From assembly GCF_001598695.1 (NCBI RefSeq), contig NZ_BCZK01000009.1, forward strand, positions 62,001 through 126,000: 64,000 nt of DNA, in the 5' to 3' direction. Below, in pieces: positions 54,022-61,789 of this stretch. The stretch is from Klebsiella oxytoca NBRC 105695. Lineage in GTDB: Bacteria > Pseudomonadota > Gammaproteobacteria > Enterobacterales > Enterobacteriaceae. Positions within the stretch are counted from its first letter, which is position 1; every line of letters starts with the position of its first letter. Below the pieces are notes generated by a model that saw only the letters and a list, made by a program, of their open reading frames with translations, was not told the origin of the DNA and did no database searches. A program made the translations under genes and the position numbers.

Positions 54022-55461
54022 ATGACAGCACCCGTTCAACACCCTATGTATATTGACGGTCAGTTTGAAGCCGGCCGCGGTGATGCATGGATTGAGGTGA
54101 TCAATCCGGCCACGGAAGCGCTCATCTCGCGTATTCCTGACGGCAGCGCGGAAGATGCGCAGCGCGCGATTCTCGCTGCTGAGCGCGCTCAGCCGGGCTG
54201 GGAAGCCTTACCTGCGATCGAGCGAGCGGGGTGGCTGCGTAAAATCGCTGCCGGTATCCGCGAACGGGCCGACGAGATCGCCGCGCTGATTGTCGCCGAA
54301 GGCGGGAAGATCCAGCAGCTGGCGGCGGTAGAGGTCTCCTTTACCGCGGATTACCTGGATTATATGGCCGAATGGGCGCGTCGTTATGAGGGCGAAATTG
54401 TGCAAAGCGACCGCCCGGGAGAAAACATTCTGGTATTCAAACGCGCGCTGGGCGTGACCACAGGCATCCTGCCGTGGAATTTCCCGTTCTTCCTGATTGC
54501 CCGCAAGCTGGCGCCAGCGCTGATTACCGGCAATACCATCGTAATTAAACCGAGTGAGTTTACGCCGAATAACGCCATCGCTTTTGCGCAAATCGTTCAT
54601 GATATCGGCCTGCCGAAAGGGGTCTTTAATCTGGTGCTGGGCCGCGGCGAAACCGTGGGTCAGGAGCTAGCCGGCAATCCAAAAGTCGCGATGGTCAGCA
54701 TGACCGGCAGCGTCACCGCAGGGGAGAAGATCATGGCCGCGGCAGCGAAAAACATCACCAAAGTATGCCTGGAGCTGGGCGGGAAAGCGCCGGCTATCGT
54801 GATGGATGATGCGGATCTTGAGCTGGCGGTAAAAGCGGTGGTCGATTCTCGCGTGATTAATAGCGGGCAAGTGTGTAACTGCGTTGAGCGCGTGTATGTG
54901 CAAAAAGGGCTATACGATCGCTTCGTTAACCGTTTGGGCGAAGCGCTGAAAGCGGTGCAGTTTGGCGATCCGGCAGCGCGCGACGATATTGCCATGGGGC
55001 CGTTGATCAATGCCGCAGCGCTGGAGCGGGTTGAGCAGAAGGTAGCGAAAGCGGTGGCTCAGGGCGCACGTATCGCTCTGGGTGGGAAAGCGGTGGAGGG
55101 TAAAGGCTATTTCTATCCGCCGACGCTGCTGCTGGACGTGCGCCAGGAGATGGATATCGTTCATGAAGAGACGTTCGGTCCGGTACTGCCGGTCGTGGCG
55201 TTTGATACCCTGGAAGAGGCGCTGGCGATGGCCAACGACAGCGATTACGGGCTGACGTCATCAATCTATACCCGCGATTTGAACGTCGCGATGAAGGCGA
55301 TTAAGGGGCTGAAGTTTGGTGAAACCTATATTAACCGCGAGAACTTTGAGGCGATGCAGGGTTTCCATGCCGGATGGCGTAAATCAGGGATTGGCGGCGC
55401 CGACGGGCGTCACGGCCTGAATGAGTATCTGCAAACCCAGGTGGTCTATCTGCAGGCCTGA
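54022..55461 (+). CDS. aldA: AldA, lactaldehyde/glycolaldehyde dehydrogenase
   Basis: A 479-residue NAD-dependent aldehyde dehydrogenase, the E. coli length. It begins MTAPVQHPMYIDGQFE, with ILPWNFPFFLIARKLAPAL, LELGGKAPAIVMDDADLEL with the base Glu, and SGQVCNCVERVYV with the catalytic Cys near 285. It oxidises L-lactaldehyde from fucose and rhamnose breakdown, and glycolaldehyde. A GAGGAG ribosome site is present. It converges on gapC across the duplicated REP block. Confidence 0.95.
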   Translation: MTAPVQHPMYIDGQFEAGRGDAWIEVINPATEALISRIPDGSAEDAQRAILAAERAQPGWEALPAIERAGWLRKIAAGIRERADEIAALIVAEGGKIQQLAAVEVSFTADYLDYMAEWARRYEGEIVQSDRPGENILVFKRALGVTTGILPWNFPFFLIARKLAPALITGNTIVIKPSEFTPNNAIAFAQIVHDIGLPKGVFNLVLGRGETVGQELAGNPKVAMVSMTGSVTAGEKIMAAAAKNITKVCLELGGKAPAIVMDDADLELAVKAVVDSRVINSGQVCNCVERVYVQKGLYDRFVNRLGEALKAVQFGDPAARDDIAMGPLINAAALERVEQKVAKAVAQGARIALGGKAVEGKGYFYPPTLLLDVRQEMDIVHEETFGPVLPVVAFDTLEEALAMANDSDYGLTSSIYTRDLNVAMKAIKGLKFGETYINRENFEAMQGFHAGWRKSGIGGADGRHGLNEYLQTQVVYLQA

Positions 55462-55484
55462 TTTAGCAGAGGAGCGGCGCGTTC

Positions 55485-55700
55485 CCCGGAGGCGATGCTG
55501 CGCATCTGTCCGGGCTGGAGGTTACCAGCCGTCTGCGGTCTCGTAGCCCGGGCAAGGCGCGTTGCGCCGCCCCCCGGGAGAAACGTGCAGAACGTGGCAG
55601 ACATTCCCGGAGGCGATGCTGCGCATCTGTCCGGGCTGGAGGTTACCAGCCGTCTGCGGTCCGGTAGCCCGGGCAAGGCGCGTTGCGCCGCCCCCGGGAG
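55485..55700. repeat. Tandemly duplicated REP/BIME unit between aldA and gapC
   Basis: A unit of about 95 bp occurs twice in direct orientation, at 55485-55580 and 55606-55700, with about two substitutions and one C insertion between copies. Each copy contains two opposed REP-type dyads: CCCGGAGGCGATGCTGCGCA with TCCGGGCT, and GTAGCCCGGGCAAGGCGCG with CGCCGCC..CGGGAG. The 25-bp linker is unique. The second copy ends at the gapC stop codon. High copy identity indicates a recent duplication. Confidence 0.85.
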
Positions 55701-56699
55701 TTATTTGGCGAATTTATCCAGCACGCGAATCAGCTGGGTCACGAAACCGTATTCGTTATCGTACCAGGCGACGGTTTTTACGAGCTGGAGATCGCCAACT
55801 TCTGCGATCTCCAGCTGGGTGGCGTCGTAAATTGAACCGAAATGGCTGCCGATAACGTCTGAGGAGACGATCTCCTCTTCGGTATAACCAAACGACTCAT
55901 TGTTCGCCGCCGCCTCCCTCATCGCCTGATTAACCTCCTCGGCGGTCACTTTTTTCTCCAGCACCGACACCAGTTCGGTTACCGAACCGGTTTTGGTCGG
56001 CACGCGCTGAGCGTGGCCTTTCAGCTTGCCGCTAAGTTCAGGGATGACCAGTCCGATAGCTTTCGCCGCCCCGGTGGTATGCGGAATGATATTTTCCGCC
56101 GCCGCGCGGGATGCGCGTAAATCTTTGCCGCGCGGGCCATCAACCAGCGACTGGGTGCCGGTATAGGCGTGAATCGTGGTCATGGTTCCCACTTTAATAC
56201 CAAAGGCGTCATTCAGCACTTTCGCCATCGGCGCCAGGCAGTTGGTGGTGCAGGATGCTACAGAAATTATCGTATCGTTGGCGTCCAGCGTATCGTCGTT
56301 AACGTGATAGACGATGGTCTTCATATCGCCCGCCGGCGCGGAGATCAGAACTTTTTTGGCTCCGGCGGTCAGATGCGCCTGCGCTTTCTCTGATGAGGTG
56401 TAAAAGCCGGTACACTCCACGATAAGTTCAGCGCCCGTCGCTTTCCACGGAATATGCTGGGCCTCTTTTTCGGCATAAACGGTGATTTTTTTGCCATCAA
56501 CGATCAGCGCATCTTCAGTAAAATCAACGCTCCAGGGGAAAGGTCCGTAGTTAGAGTCGTGCTTTAGCAGGTAGGCCAGCACTTTCGGTGAGGTGAGATC
56601 GTTAATGGCGACCACCTCTAAGGAACTATTAACCTCCAGTAACCGGCGCAGCACCAGCCGTCCAATACGCCCAAATCCATTAATCCCGAGTTTGCTCAT
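55701..56699 (-). CDS. gapC: GapC, glyceraldehyde-3-phosphate dehydrogenase (intact)
   Basis: A 332-residue GAPDH. The NAD fold begins [21 protein letters not shown] with the NAD-selective AINDL. The active site is [18 protein letters not shown] supplies His, and [23 protein letters not shown] is the phosphate loop. Its place after aldA identifies it as gapC, which is a broken gene in E. coli K-12 but uninterrupted here. With the paralogue at 11895 it makes two extra GAPDHs in this window, both distinct from housekeeping GapA. Confidence 0.92.
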   Translation of the reverse strand: MSKLGINGFGRIGRLVLRRLLEVNSSLEVVAINDLTSPKVLAYLLKHDSNYGPFPWSVDFTEDALIVDGKKITVYAEKEAQHIPWKATGAELIVECTGFYTSSEKAQAHLTAGAKKVLISAPAGDMKTIVYHVNDDTLDANDTIISVASCTTNCLAPMAKVLNDAFGIKVGTMTTIHAYTGTQSLVDGPRGKDLRASRAAAENIIPHTTGAAKAIGLVIPELSGKLKGHAQRVPTKTGSVTELVSVLEKKVTAEEVNQAMREAAANNESFGYTEEEIVSSDVIGSHFGSIYDATQLEIAEVGDLQLVKTVAWYDNEYGFVTQLIRVLDKFAK

Positions 56700-56957
56700 G
56701 AAGAATCTCCAGGTCAGTTGAATCGTGATGTGAAAACTTCTCCAGGCTTAGTCCAGCAGTCAGGATAGGGCAACCAGCGAATTTTTTGCCGCGAGAAAGG
56801 TGGCCGCTAAATATAGCGGGAAAAGCGTGTAAATCCGGGAGGTTGAGGGTATGACGGAAACGGCTAATAATTTTTTGTTTCAGCGTTATACGCCACGGGC
56901 ATATTGGCTGCGCAGAGAAAAGGAAAGGGCGGACCCGTAAAGACCCGCCGATGGCGA

Positions 56958-57452
56958 TTATCTGGCCAAAGCGCCTGATTCAGCGAAAGCGGCTAGCGCG
57001 GCGCCGTCAAGACGATAGCGCACCCATTCACTTTGCGGCAGCGCGCCAATGCTCAGATAAAAATCGATGGCCGGCTGGTTCCAGTCGAGCACGCTCCACT
57101 CTAACCGGCCGCATTCTCTTTTAACCGCTAGCTGAGCAATGGTGCGCAAGAGTGCTTTTCCCGCGCCGTTGCCGCGAAACTCGGGCGAGACGTACAGGTC
57201 TTCCATATAGATGCCATTGCGTCCGAGCCAGGTGGAATAGCTGGTGAAGAACACCGCATACCCAGCGACCTTATTTTCTATCTCGCAGATCAGCGCTTCC
57301 GTTTTGCTATCGCTGGCGAAAAGGGTGGCCTGGATCTCCTCGACCGTGGTGACCACCTGCTCCGGCGCTTTTTCATACACTGCGAGCTCATAAATCATGT
57401 CATAAATTGCTTTTGCGTCCGCCGGGCTGGCCTGACGAATGGTCATATTCAT
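56958..57452 (-). CDS. GNAT acetyltransferase, diamine/spermidine acetyltransferase-like
   Basis: A 164-residue GNAT. The N-terminal TIRQASPADAKAIYDMIYELAVYEKAPEQV and the acetyl-CoA segment LYVSPEFRGNGAGKALLRTIAQLAV followed by LEWSVLDWNQPAIDFYLSIGA are typical of the SSAT-like group that acetylates diamines or related small amines. ATG 57452 is chosen over a longer frame because a weak AGG lies upstream and the motif then starts at the expected place. It is divergent from a LysR gene with only 86 bp between, so that regulator may control it. Confidence 0.85.
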   Translation of the reverse strand: MNMTIRQASPADAKAIYDMIYELAVYEKAPEQVVTTVEEIQATLFASDSKTEALICEIENKVAGYAVFFTSYSTWLGRNGIYMEDLYVSPEFRGNGAGKALLRTIAQLAVKRECGRLEWSVLDWNQPAIDFYLSIGALPQSEWVRYRLDGAALAAFAESGALAR

Positions 57453-57538
57453 TGAATTACCTGTTGTGCCGTCGTGAGTTTGATACCGCAAAGCATAAAC
57501 GTTAAGGTTAGAAGAATTAAGTGCAATGAAATCACTGA

Positions 57539-58465
57539 ATGATGAATATTATGCATCCCGCCCTTCGCCGTCTTGATTTAAACCTGCTGCCGGTATTCGA
57601 GGCGGTCTACCGCTATCGCTCGGTCCGCCTGGCGGCGGAAGAGTTAGCAATGAGCACATCGGCGTTAAGCCACGCGCTATCCAGACTGCGCGCGGCGCTT
57701 AACGATCCGCTTTTTTATCGTGAGGGTCACCGCATGTGCCCCAGCGTATATGCGACCCAGCTCGCGCCGTCGATATCATCTGCGTTAAAGTTTTTAAATC
57801 AGGAGCTCACCCCGCAGCCAAAGTTTGTCGCTTCCGCCAGTACCGACTGCCTACAGATCGCGATCACGGATTTCACCGCGCAGTGCGTTTTTCCAACCCT
57901 GATGTCCAGACTTCACCACCAGGCGCCGGGTTTGCGTTTCGAACTGCGTTATCTGCCGCATAGTCCGGCGCTGACGGAACTGCTGGCCGGAGAGGTGGAC
58001 CTGGCGTTGGGTTTCAGCGCGCTCAATGAAGCGGAACATCCGGAACTGGATGAGATTCGCTGGCTGCAGGATGACTATGTTGCGATGAGTAACGAAAGGC
58101 GGAACAGACTCACGCTGGCGGATTATCTGGCGGCCCAGCATCTGGTGGTCACTCCGTGGAATGAAAGCCAGGGGGTTCTCGATGTGCAGCTGGCGAAAAT
58201 GGGCTTCACGCGACATATCACCATCAAAACCCCCTCAATGCTGAGCGCACCGTTTATTATTGCGCAAAGTGAACTGTTGATGGCGATGCCGCGCTCGGCT
58301 GCTGAAAAGATGCTCGCAACCGCCGGGGTCAAGATTTTTGAACTGCCGTTTGAGGTGCCGCCATTTGAAGTGAAAATCTATTCCCATAAGCGCAGCGGTC
58401 AGCGCGGCGCAAGCCAGTGGCTGAAAGACACGCTTCGGGAGTGGGCGGCGCCGGAGGGCATCTGA
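57539..58465 (+). CDS. LysR-family transcriptional regulator
   Basis: A 308-residue LTTR. The HTH is DLNLLPVFEAVYRYRSVRLAAEELAMSTSALSHALSRLRAALNDPLFYREG, of the NodD/PcpR-like subgroup (LLxVFxA start, FxR). The C-terminal periplasmic-binding-like domain includes LQIAITDFTAQCVFPTLMSRL and ends near residue 300. Three Met codons within the first five residues leave the start slightly open. It is divergent from the GNAT gene; no ligand can be assigned. Confidence 0.87.
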   Translation: MMNIMHPALRRLDLNLLPVFEAVYRYRSVRLAAEELAMSTSALSHALSRLRAALNDPLFYREGHRMCPSVYATQLAPSISSALKFLNQELTPQPKFVASASTDCLQIAITDFTAQCVFPTLMSRLHHQAPGLRFELRYLPHSPALTELLAGEVDLALGFSALNEAEHPELDEIRWLQDDYVAMSNERRNRLTLADYLAAQHLVVTPWNESQGVLDVQLAKMGFTRHITIKTPSMLSAPFIIAQSELLMAMPRSAAEKMLATAGVKIFELPFEVPPFEVKIYSHKRSGQRGASQWLKDTLREWAAPEGI

Positions 58466-58596
58466 TGGCGGGTTTGACGAGTCAGCGATATATGCTTAAC
58501 TCATGATATCAGAAATGTAAAATCTGTGTTAACAATCAAGGCGTGCATTGACTCTACGCGCTGCGCCGCTCATCCATAAAAGATAAGAGAGACAAA

Positions 58597-59568
58597 TTGA
58601 AATTAGCCGGACCTCATCCAGATGAACTGCGTCGTCTGCAATCGCTGCGGGCATCCGGGTTACTGAATAGCGGAAAAGAAGAGCGCTTCGATCGCCTGAC
58701 CAGGCTGGCGCGTACGCTCTACGATCTGCCGGTGGCGTCGATTAGCCTCGTAGGGGAGAACACCCTGCATGTAAAATCCTGCGCCGGACTTGATGTGGAT
58801 ACGCTGCCGAGGGATATCACCTTCTGCGCGCACACCATTCTGCAAACCGATCCTTTAATCGTCAATGACCTGCAGCAGGATATGCGCTTTCACGATAACC
58901 CGCTGGTGACGGAAGCGCCGTTTATTCGCTTTTATGCCGGGTATCCGGTTCAGCTACCTGACGGCGCGACGGTAGGTTCGTTCTGCCTTATGGATCATAA
59001 GCCGCGTGCTTTTTCCGGACATGAAATACAGATATTGAGTGACCTGGCCGCCATTGTAGAAGATGAATTCAAGGTGCTGGATGCGGCGACCGCCGACGAA
59101 CTGACGGGGTTATTTAACCGGAGGGGATTTATGTCGTTAGCGGAGTATGCGCTGTTAACAGCCAGACGGCGAAGTGAACCGGCGAGCCTGGTGTTTATCG
59201 ACCTCGATCGCTTTAAGCTGATTAACGATACCTGGGGCCATGAGCAAGGGGATAAAGCCCTGACGGCAATCGCCGATGTGATGAAGTCTACCTTCAGAGA
59301 GTCGGATTTAATTGCCAGACAGGGCGGCGATGAGTTTATCATCCTGCTTGCCAATACCGCCCAGCAGGCCGCGAACAAGGCGATGGAGCAGCTTAGCCAG
59401 AATGTTGCCGAGTATAATCAGCAGGCGGGTAATCCGTGGCAGCTGGCGTTCTCATGGGGCTGCGTTGAATACGATCCCCATGAGCACCATAGTCTCAATG
59501 ACATCGTTGCAGTGGCCGACCGGCGGATGTATCAGGCTAAAACGAGCCATGGCGCAGAGCGCCGGTAG
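58597..59568 (+). CDS. GAF-GGDEF diguanylate cyclase
   Basis: A 323-residue cytosolic protein. Residues 20-160 are a GAF-type sensor, with RLARTLYDLPVASISLV and HVKSCAGLDVDTLPRDITFCAHTI. Residues 165-320 are the GGDEF domain: DELTGLFNRRGFMSL, VFIDLDRFKLINDTWGHEQGD and an intact RQGGDEFII active site. RESD, exactly five residues before GGDEF, matches the RxxD inhibitory site. It should make cyclic di-GMP with product inhibition. The start codon appears to be TTG 58597, with AAGAGAG upstream; no ATG fits. Confidence 0.88.
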   Translation: MKLAGPHPDELRRLQSLRASGLLNSGKEERFDRLTRLARTLYDLPVASISLVGENTLHVKSCAGLDVDTLPRDITFCAHTILQTDPLIVNDLQQDMRFHDNPLVTEAPFIRFYAGYPVQLPDGATVGSFCLMDHKPRAFSGHEIQILSDLAAIVEDEFKVLDAATADELTGLFNRRGFMSLAEYALLTARRRSEPASLVFIDLDRFKLINDTWGHEQGDKALTAIADVMKSTFRESDLIARQGGDEFIILLANTAQQAANKAMEQLSQNVAEYNQQAGNPWQLAFSWGCVEYDPHEHHSLNDIVAVADRRMYQAKTSHGAERR

Positions 59569-59574
59569 GCGTGT

Positions 59575-59597
59575 CGCCCGGCGTCGTCTGCCGGGCG
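59575..59597. repeat. REP-like hairpin between the cyclase gene and ydfZ
   Basis: CGCCCGG (59575-59581) pairs with CCGGGCG (59591-59597). It sits between converging genes, six bases past the cyclase stop, as REP or terminator hairpins do. Confidence 0.55.
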
Positions 59598-59649
59598 TCT
59601 GCGGCATCCCCTGCGGTTCAGGCGGGTGATCGCCGCAGCTTGCGCAATC

Positions 59650-59853
59650 TTAGTGGAGTCCAAGACGGATCAATTCAACGGGCTCGAATTTGCCTTCAGC
59701 GCCTTCAACTTCTACTGTCTTATTACGACGCAGCTGGGCAGGAGTAAGACCATTGGCATGTATAGCAACAATTTTACCGGTTTTACCCGTCCCGTTAATC
59801 ATTACCTGACTACCGTTAGTAATAGGGTTGCGGTTACGATCGTAAGTGATCAT
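59650..59853 (-). CDS. ydfZ: YdfZ, small protein of anaerobic growth
   Basis: A 67-residue protein, the same length as E. coli YdfZ, with the same opening [20 protein letters not shown], the GxGKTGKI turn and the end LIRLGL. Its fold resembles small SH3-like barrels. E. coli YdfZ has been reported as selenium-associated, and its gene is strongly induced by FNR without oxygen; its role is unknown. ATG 59853 with GAGGAGAAA upstream is chosen over a longer frame. An FNR-type site lies 112 bp upstream. Confidence 0.88.
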   Translation of the reverse strand: MITYDRNRNPITNGSQVMINGTGKTGKIVAIHANGLTPAQLRRNKTVEVEGAEGKFEPVELIRLGLH

Positions 59854-59964
59854 GGCTATTTCTCCTCTTAATAATCTGCAAATAAAACTCCGCTTAACCA
59901 CCAGGCTTACTCCCGGCAACGGACGTAATACAAATACGCCTCTGAGGCTGGCGTTTTTTTGTTT

Positions 59965-59978
59965 TTGATCAACATCAC
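59965..59978 (-). promoter_or_regulatory. FNR-type site upstream of ydfZ
   Basis: TTGATCAACATCAC matches the FNR consensus TTGAT-N4-ATCAA with a single mismatch at the last base. Placed at -41.5 it would give a start site near 59930, about 77 bp before the ydfZ ATG, with TATT-type -10 elements suitably located. FNR activation of ydfZ is known in E. coli. Confidence 0.7.
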
Positions 59979-60132
59979 ACTTTTTAGCGGTCAGCGAAGG
60001 CCATTTCCTGACCGTTCGTCCGCGCGTTATGCTTCCGCAGGTCTTTGACTTTGTACACTATGGTTGCGGATGCTCAGGTTGCAGACGCGGTTGCGGCTGC
60101 TAAACTTTTGGCGGGCATAACGGAGCGGAACG

Positions 60133-60330
60133 ATGAACAACAAAGACGAGCAAACGGGGCTGATCGGGCTTGCGATTGGCGCAGCGGTCATTGGCCTGGT
60201 GTCTGACCAGAAGCCAATTAATCGGGAAAGTATTGTTGAGGAACTGATGCGGTTAGGCAGGCAGAAGGGAGATGGCGTCGAGGACGAGATTTTTAAAAAA
60301 GCGGCAACGCTGGTGCGAAAGGGGATATAA
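60133..60330 (+). CDS. 65-residue small protein, function unknown
   Basis: A predicted small protein with GGAG about seven bases before the ATG. Residues 9-25 (GLIGLAIGAAVIGLVS) are glycine-rich and hydrophobic, perhaps one membrane helix; the rest (NRESIVEELMRLGRQKGDGVEDEIFKKAATLVRKG) looks like two amphipathic helices. I do not recognise a family. It stands alone between ydfZ and two small reverse-strand ORFs, in a part of the genome that carries several tiny genes. Confidence 0.6.
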   Translation: MNNKDEQTGLIGLAIGAAVIGLVSDQKPINRESIVEELMRLGRQKGDGVEDEIFKKAATLVRKGI

Positions 60331-60377
60331 ACCCCGATAAAGAGATAAACGAAGCCCGGGTATCAGAAAACCCGGGA

Positions 60378-60452
60378 TTACACCGGGAGCAAAGTCATCA
60401 TTAGCCAGGCTAAAAAAAAGCATATCAGCGTCATATACCAGACAAAACTCAT
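60378..60452 (-). CDS. 24-residue hydrophobic membrane microprotein
   Basis: The ORF encodes MSFVWYMTLICFFLAWLMMT and then LLPV, almost entirely one transmembrane helix. AGGTGG lies four bases before the ATG. It starts 14 bp after the stop of another small membrane ORF (60467-60622) on the same strand, so the two look like a bicistronic unit. No family is recognised. Confidence 0.55.
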   Translation of the reverse strand: MSFVWYMTLICFFLAWLMMTLLPV

Positions 60453-60466
60453 TTTACCACCTGACT

Positions 60467-60622
60467 CTACAGCGCCATGCCAATCACTGCGTTAACCACG
60501 GATGAAGCCATTAACACGCCGCCAACGATATAACAGGTTCGGTTCTTTCGGCTCGCGGCTAAGGCCAGAAGAACAATAGCTGCGGCAAAGAATGGGATAG
60601 CTATGATGCTAAATGTGTTCAT
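60467..60622 (-). CDS. 51-residue small membrane protein
   Basis: Starts MNTFSIIAIPFFAAAIVLLA, followed by a basic turn ASRKNRT and a second hydrophobic stretch CYIVGGVLMASSVVNAVIGM. This predicts a two-helix hairpin in the inner membrane with a positive loop. AGGGA lies just before the ATG. A 24-residue membrane ORF follows after 14 bp. I do not recognise the family; the regular topology and ribosome sites support translation. Confidence 0.6.
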   Translation of the reverse strand: MNTFSIIAIPFFAAAIVLLALAASRKNRTCYIVGGVLMASSVVNAVIGMAL

Positions 60623-60713
60623 GATTCCCTGAGGCCTTATTCGTCAATATTCCCGCAAGTGGCTTCGCGGTTAAGAAGGCATAGACCGCGATTCGAAATC
60701 TACCGGAACCCGG

Positions 60714-60956
60714 TTAATCTTCCTGCATCCACATATCGGCTTCTTCAAACATTTCCTGCACGGCGCGGCTGATCTGCTCCTTCTCGTGCTTGCTGGCGTC
60801 GGTATTAATCGAAGCTAAAGTCATCATCGGTTTTACGCGGACGTCGGCATCGGGAAAAATGCGGTGAACTCGCTTTGTCAGTTCATTAAGAATGATCTCT
60901 TTAGCGCCGGCCAATCCCTCGAAATTTCTTTTGTCATAAATCAGTTCTACAAACAT
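60714..60956 (-). CDS. DinI-family SOS protein
   Basis: An 80-residue acidic protein of the DinI/MsgA family. It opens MFVELIYDKRN, has ILNELTKRVHRIFPDADVRVKPM in the centre, and ends with KEQISRAVQEMFEEADMWMQED, the acidic C-terminal helix by which DinI binds RecA. DinI tunes RecA filaments in the SOS response. A perfect LexA box between -35 and -10 elements lies 39 bp upstream, which supports the family call. It is not the dinI orthologue by context, so the symbol is left blank. Confidence 0.86.
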   Translation of the reverse strand: MFVELIYDKRNFEGLAGAKEIILNELTKRVHRIFPDADVRVKPMMTLASINTDASKHEKEQISRAVQEMFEEADMWMQED

Positions 60957-60988
60957 GCGTTATCCCGGTTATTTTGATGACAGCCAGT

Positions 60989-61016
60989 ATTGTACTGTAA
61001 TTATATACAGCGTCAA
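60989..61016 (-). promoter_or_regulatory. LexA-controlled promoter of the dinI-like gene
   Basis: On the minus strand TTGACG (61016-61011) and TACAAT (60994-60989) are good -35 and -10 hexamers with a 16-bp spacer. The spacer is exactly the LexA box, CTGT-N8-ACAG, with all eight conserved bases and an AT-rich centre. LexA bound here would fully block RNA polymerase. Confidence 0.92.
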
Positions 61017-61171
61017 GGCGACAGAATAAGTTCCTCGCGCAGGCGCGATCTCTGCTTTTGCATCAAATGCCGGAGTAGGGCAATTGTTTTTTTATAAGTA
61101 CGTAAAAGTTAATGAATTTTTAATAAAAGGTGGTTATGTTGACTCCATCACCATCTTTTTAAGGGTTTTCC

Positions 61172-61699
61172 ATGCGCGATAAATACTCTGGCCTGCAGAT
61201 AGGCATCCACTGGCTGGTTTTTTTATTAGTGATTGGCGCGTACGCGGCGATGGAGCTGCGGGGCTTTTTCCCGCGCAGCGCGCGGCCTGCCATTAATATG
61301 ATTCACGTCTCGTGCGGTATTTCTATCTTTGTTCTGATGGTGGCGCGCCTGATCGTGCGCCTGAAATCACCGGCGCCGCCGATAGTCCCCAAACCATCGC
61401 CGATGATGACCGGCTTCGCGCATCTCGGGCATCTGGTGATCTATCTGCTGTTTATCGCGCTGCCGATCATCGGCATGGTCATGATGTACTATCGCGGCAA
61501 CCCGTGGTTCGCTTTTGGTCTGACCATGCCGCACGCAGCGGAAAGCGACTTTGAACTGGTGGATAATCTGAAAGCGTGGCATGAGCTGCTGGCCAATACC
61601 GGCTACTTTATTATCGGCCTGCACGCGCTGGCGGCGCTGATGCACCATTATTTCTGGAAAGATAACACGCTGCTGCGGATGATGCCGCGTAAGCGTTAA
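61172..61699 (+). CDS. cybB: CybB, cytochrome b561
   Basis: A 175-residue, four-helix inner membrane di-heme cytochrome, near the E. coli 176. Heme His candidates are in IGIHWLVFLL, MIHVSCGISIF, GLHALAALMHHYFW and AHLGHLVIYLLF. E. coli CybB oxidises superoxide and passes electrons to ubiquinone. It ends in the family tail KDNTLLRMMPRKR. As in K-12 it lies after aldA-gapC. A strong terminator follows. Confidence 0.94.
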   Translation: MRDKYSGLQIGIHWLVFLLVIGAYAAMELRGFFPRSARPAINMIHVSCGISIFVLMVARLIVRLKSPAPPIVPKPSPMMTGFAHLGHLVIYLLFIALPIIGMVMMYYRGNPWFAFGLTMPHAAESDFELVDNLKAWHELLANTGYFIIGLHALAALMHHYFWKDNTLLRMMPRKR

Positions 61700-61707
61700 A
61701 CCCCGCT

Positions 61708-61730
61708 AAACCCGCTTCGGCGGGTTTTTT
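61708..61730 (+). terminator. Intrinsic terminator of cybB
   Basis: AAACCCGC-TTCG-GCGGGTTT, an 8-bp stem closed by a stable TTCG tetraloop, is followed by TTT. It lies nine bases after the cybB stop. Confidence 0.92.
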
Positions 61731-61789
61731 GTCGCTCTTTATTTTAATTGTGATAAAAATGTTATCAACAATAAAAAAAGGGGAAGGGT

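Noticed and set aside
59936-59961. Terminator-like ACGCC...GGCGT stem followed by a T run on the plus strand
   Set aside because: No plus-strand gene ends here. The segment lies between the FNR-type site and the predicted start of ydfZ, so it is more simply part of that promoter.
60354-60376. GCCCGGGT/ACCCGGG hairpin as a terminator for the 65-residue gene
   Set aside because: The stem is real, but neither strand has a T run after it and it lies between two converging small genes; its role cannot be assigned.
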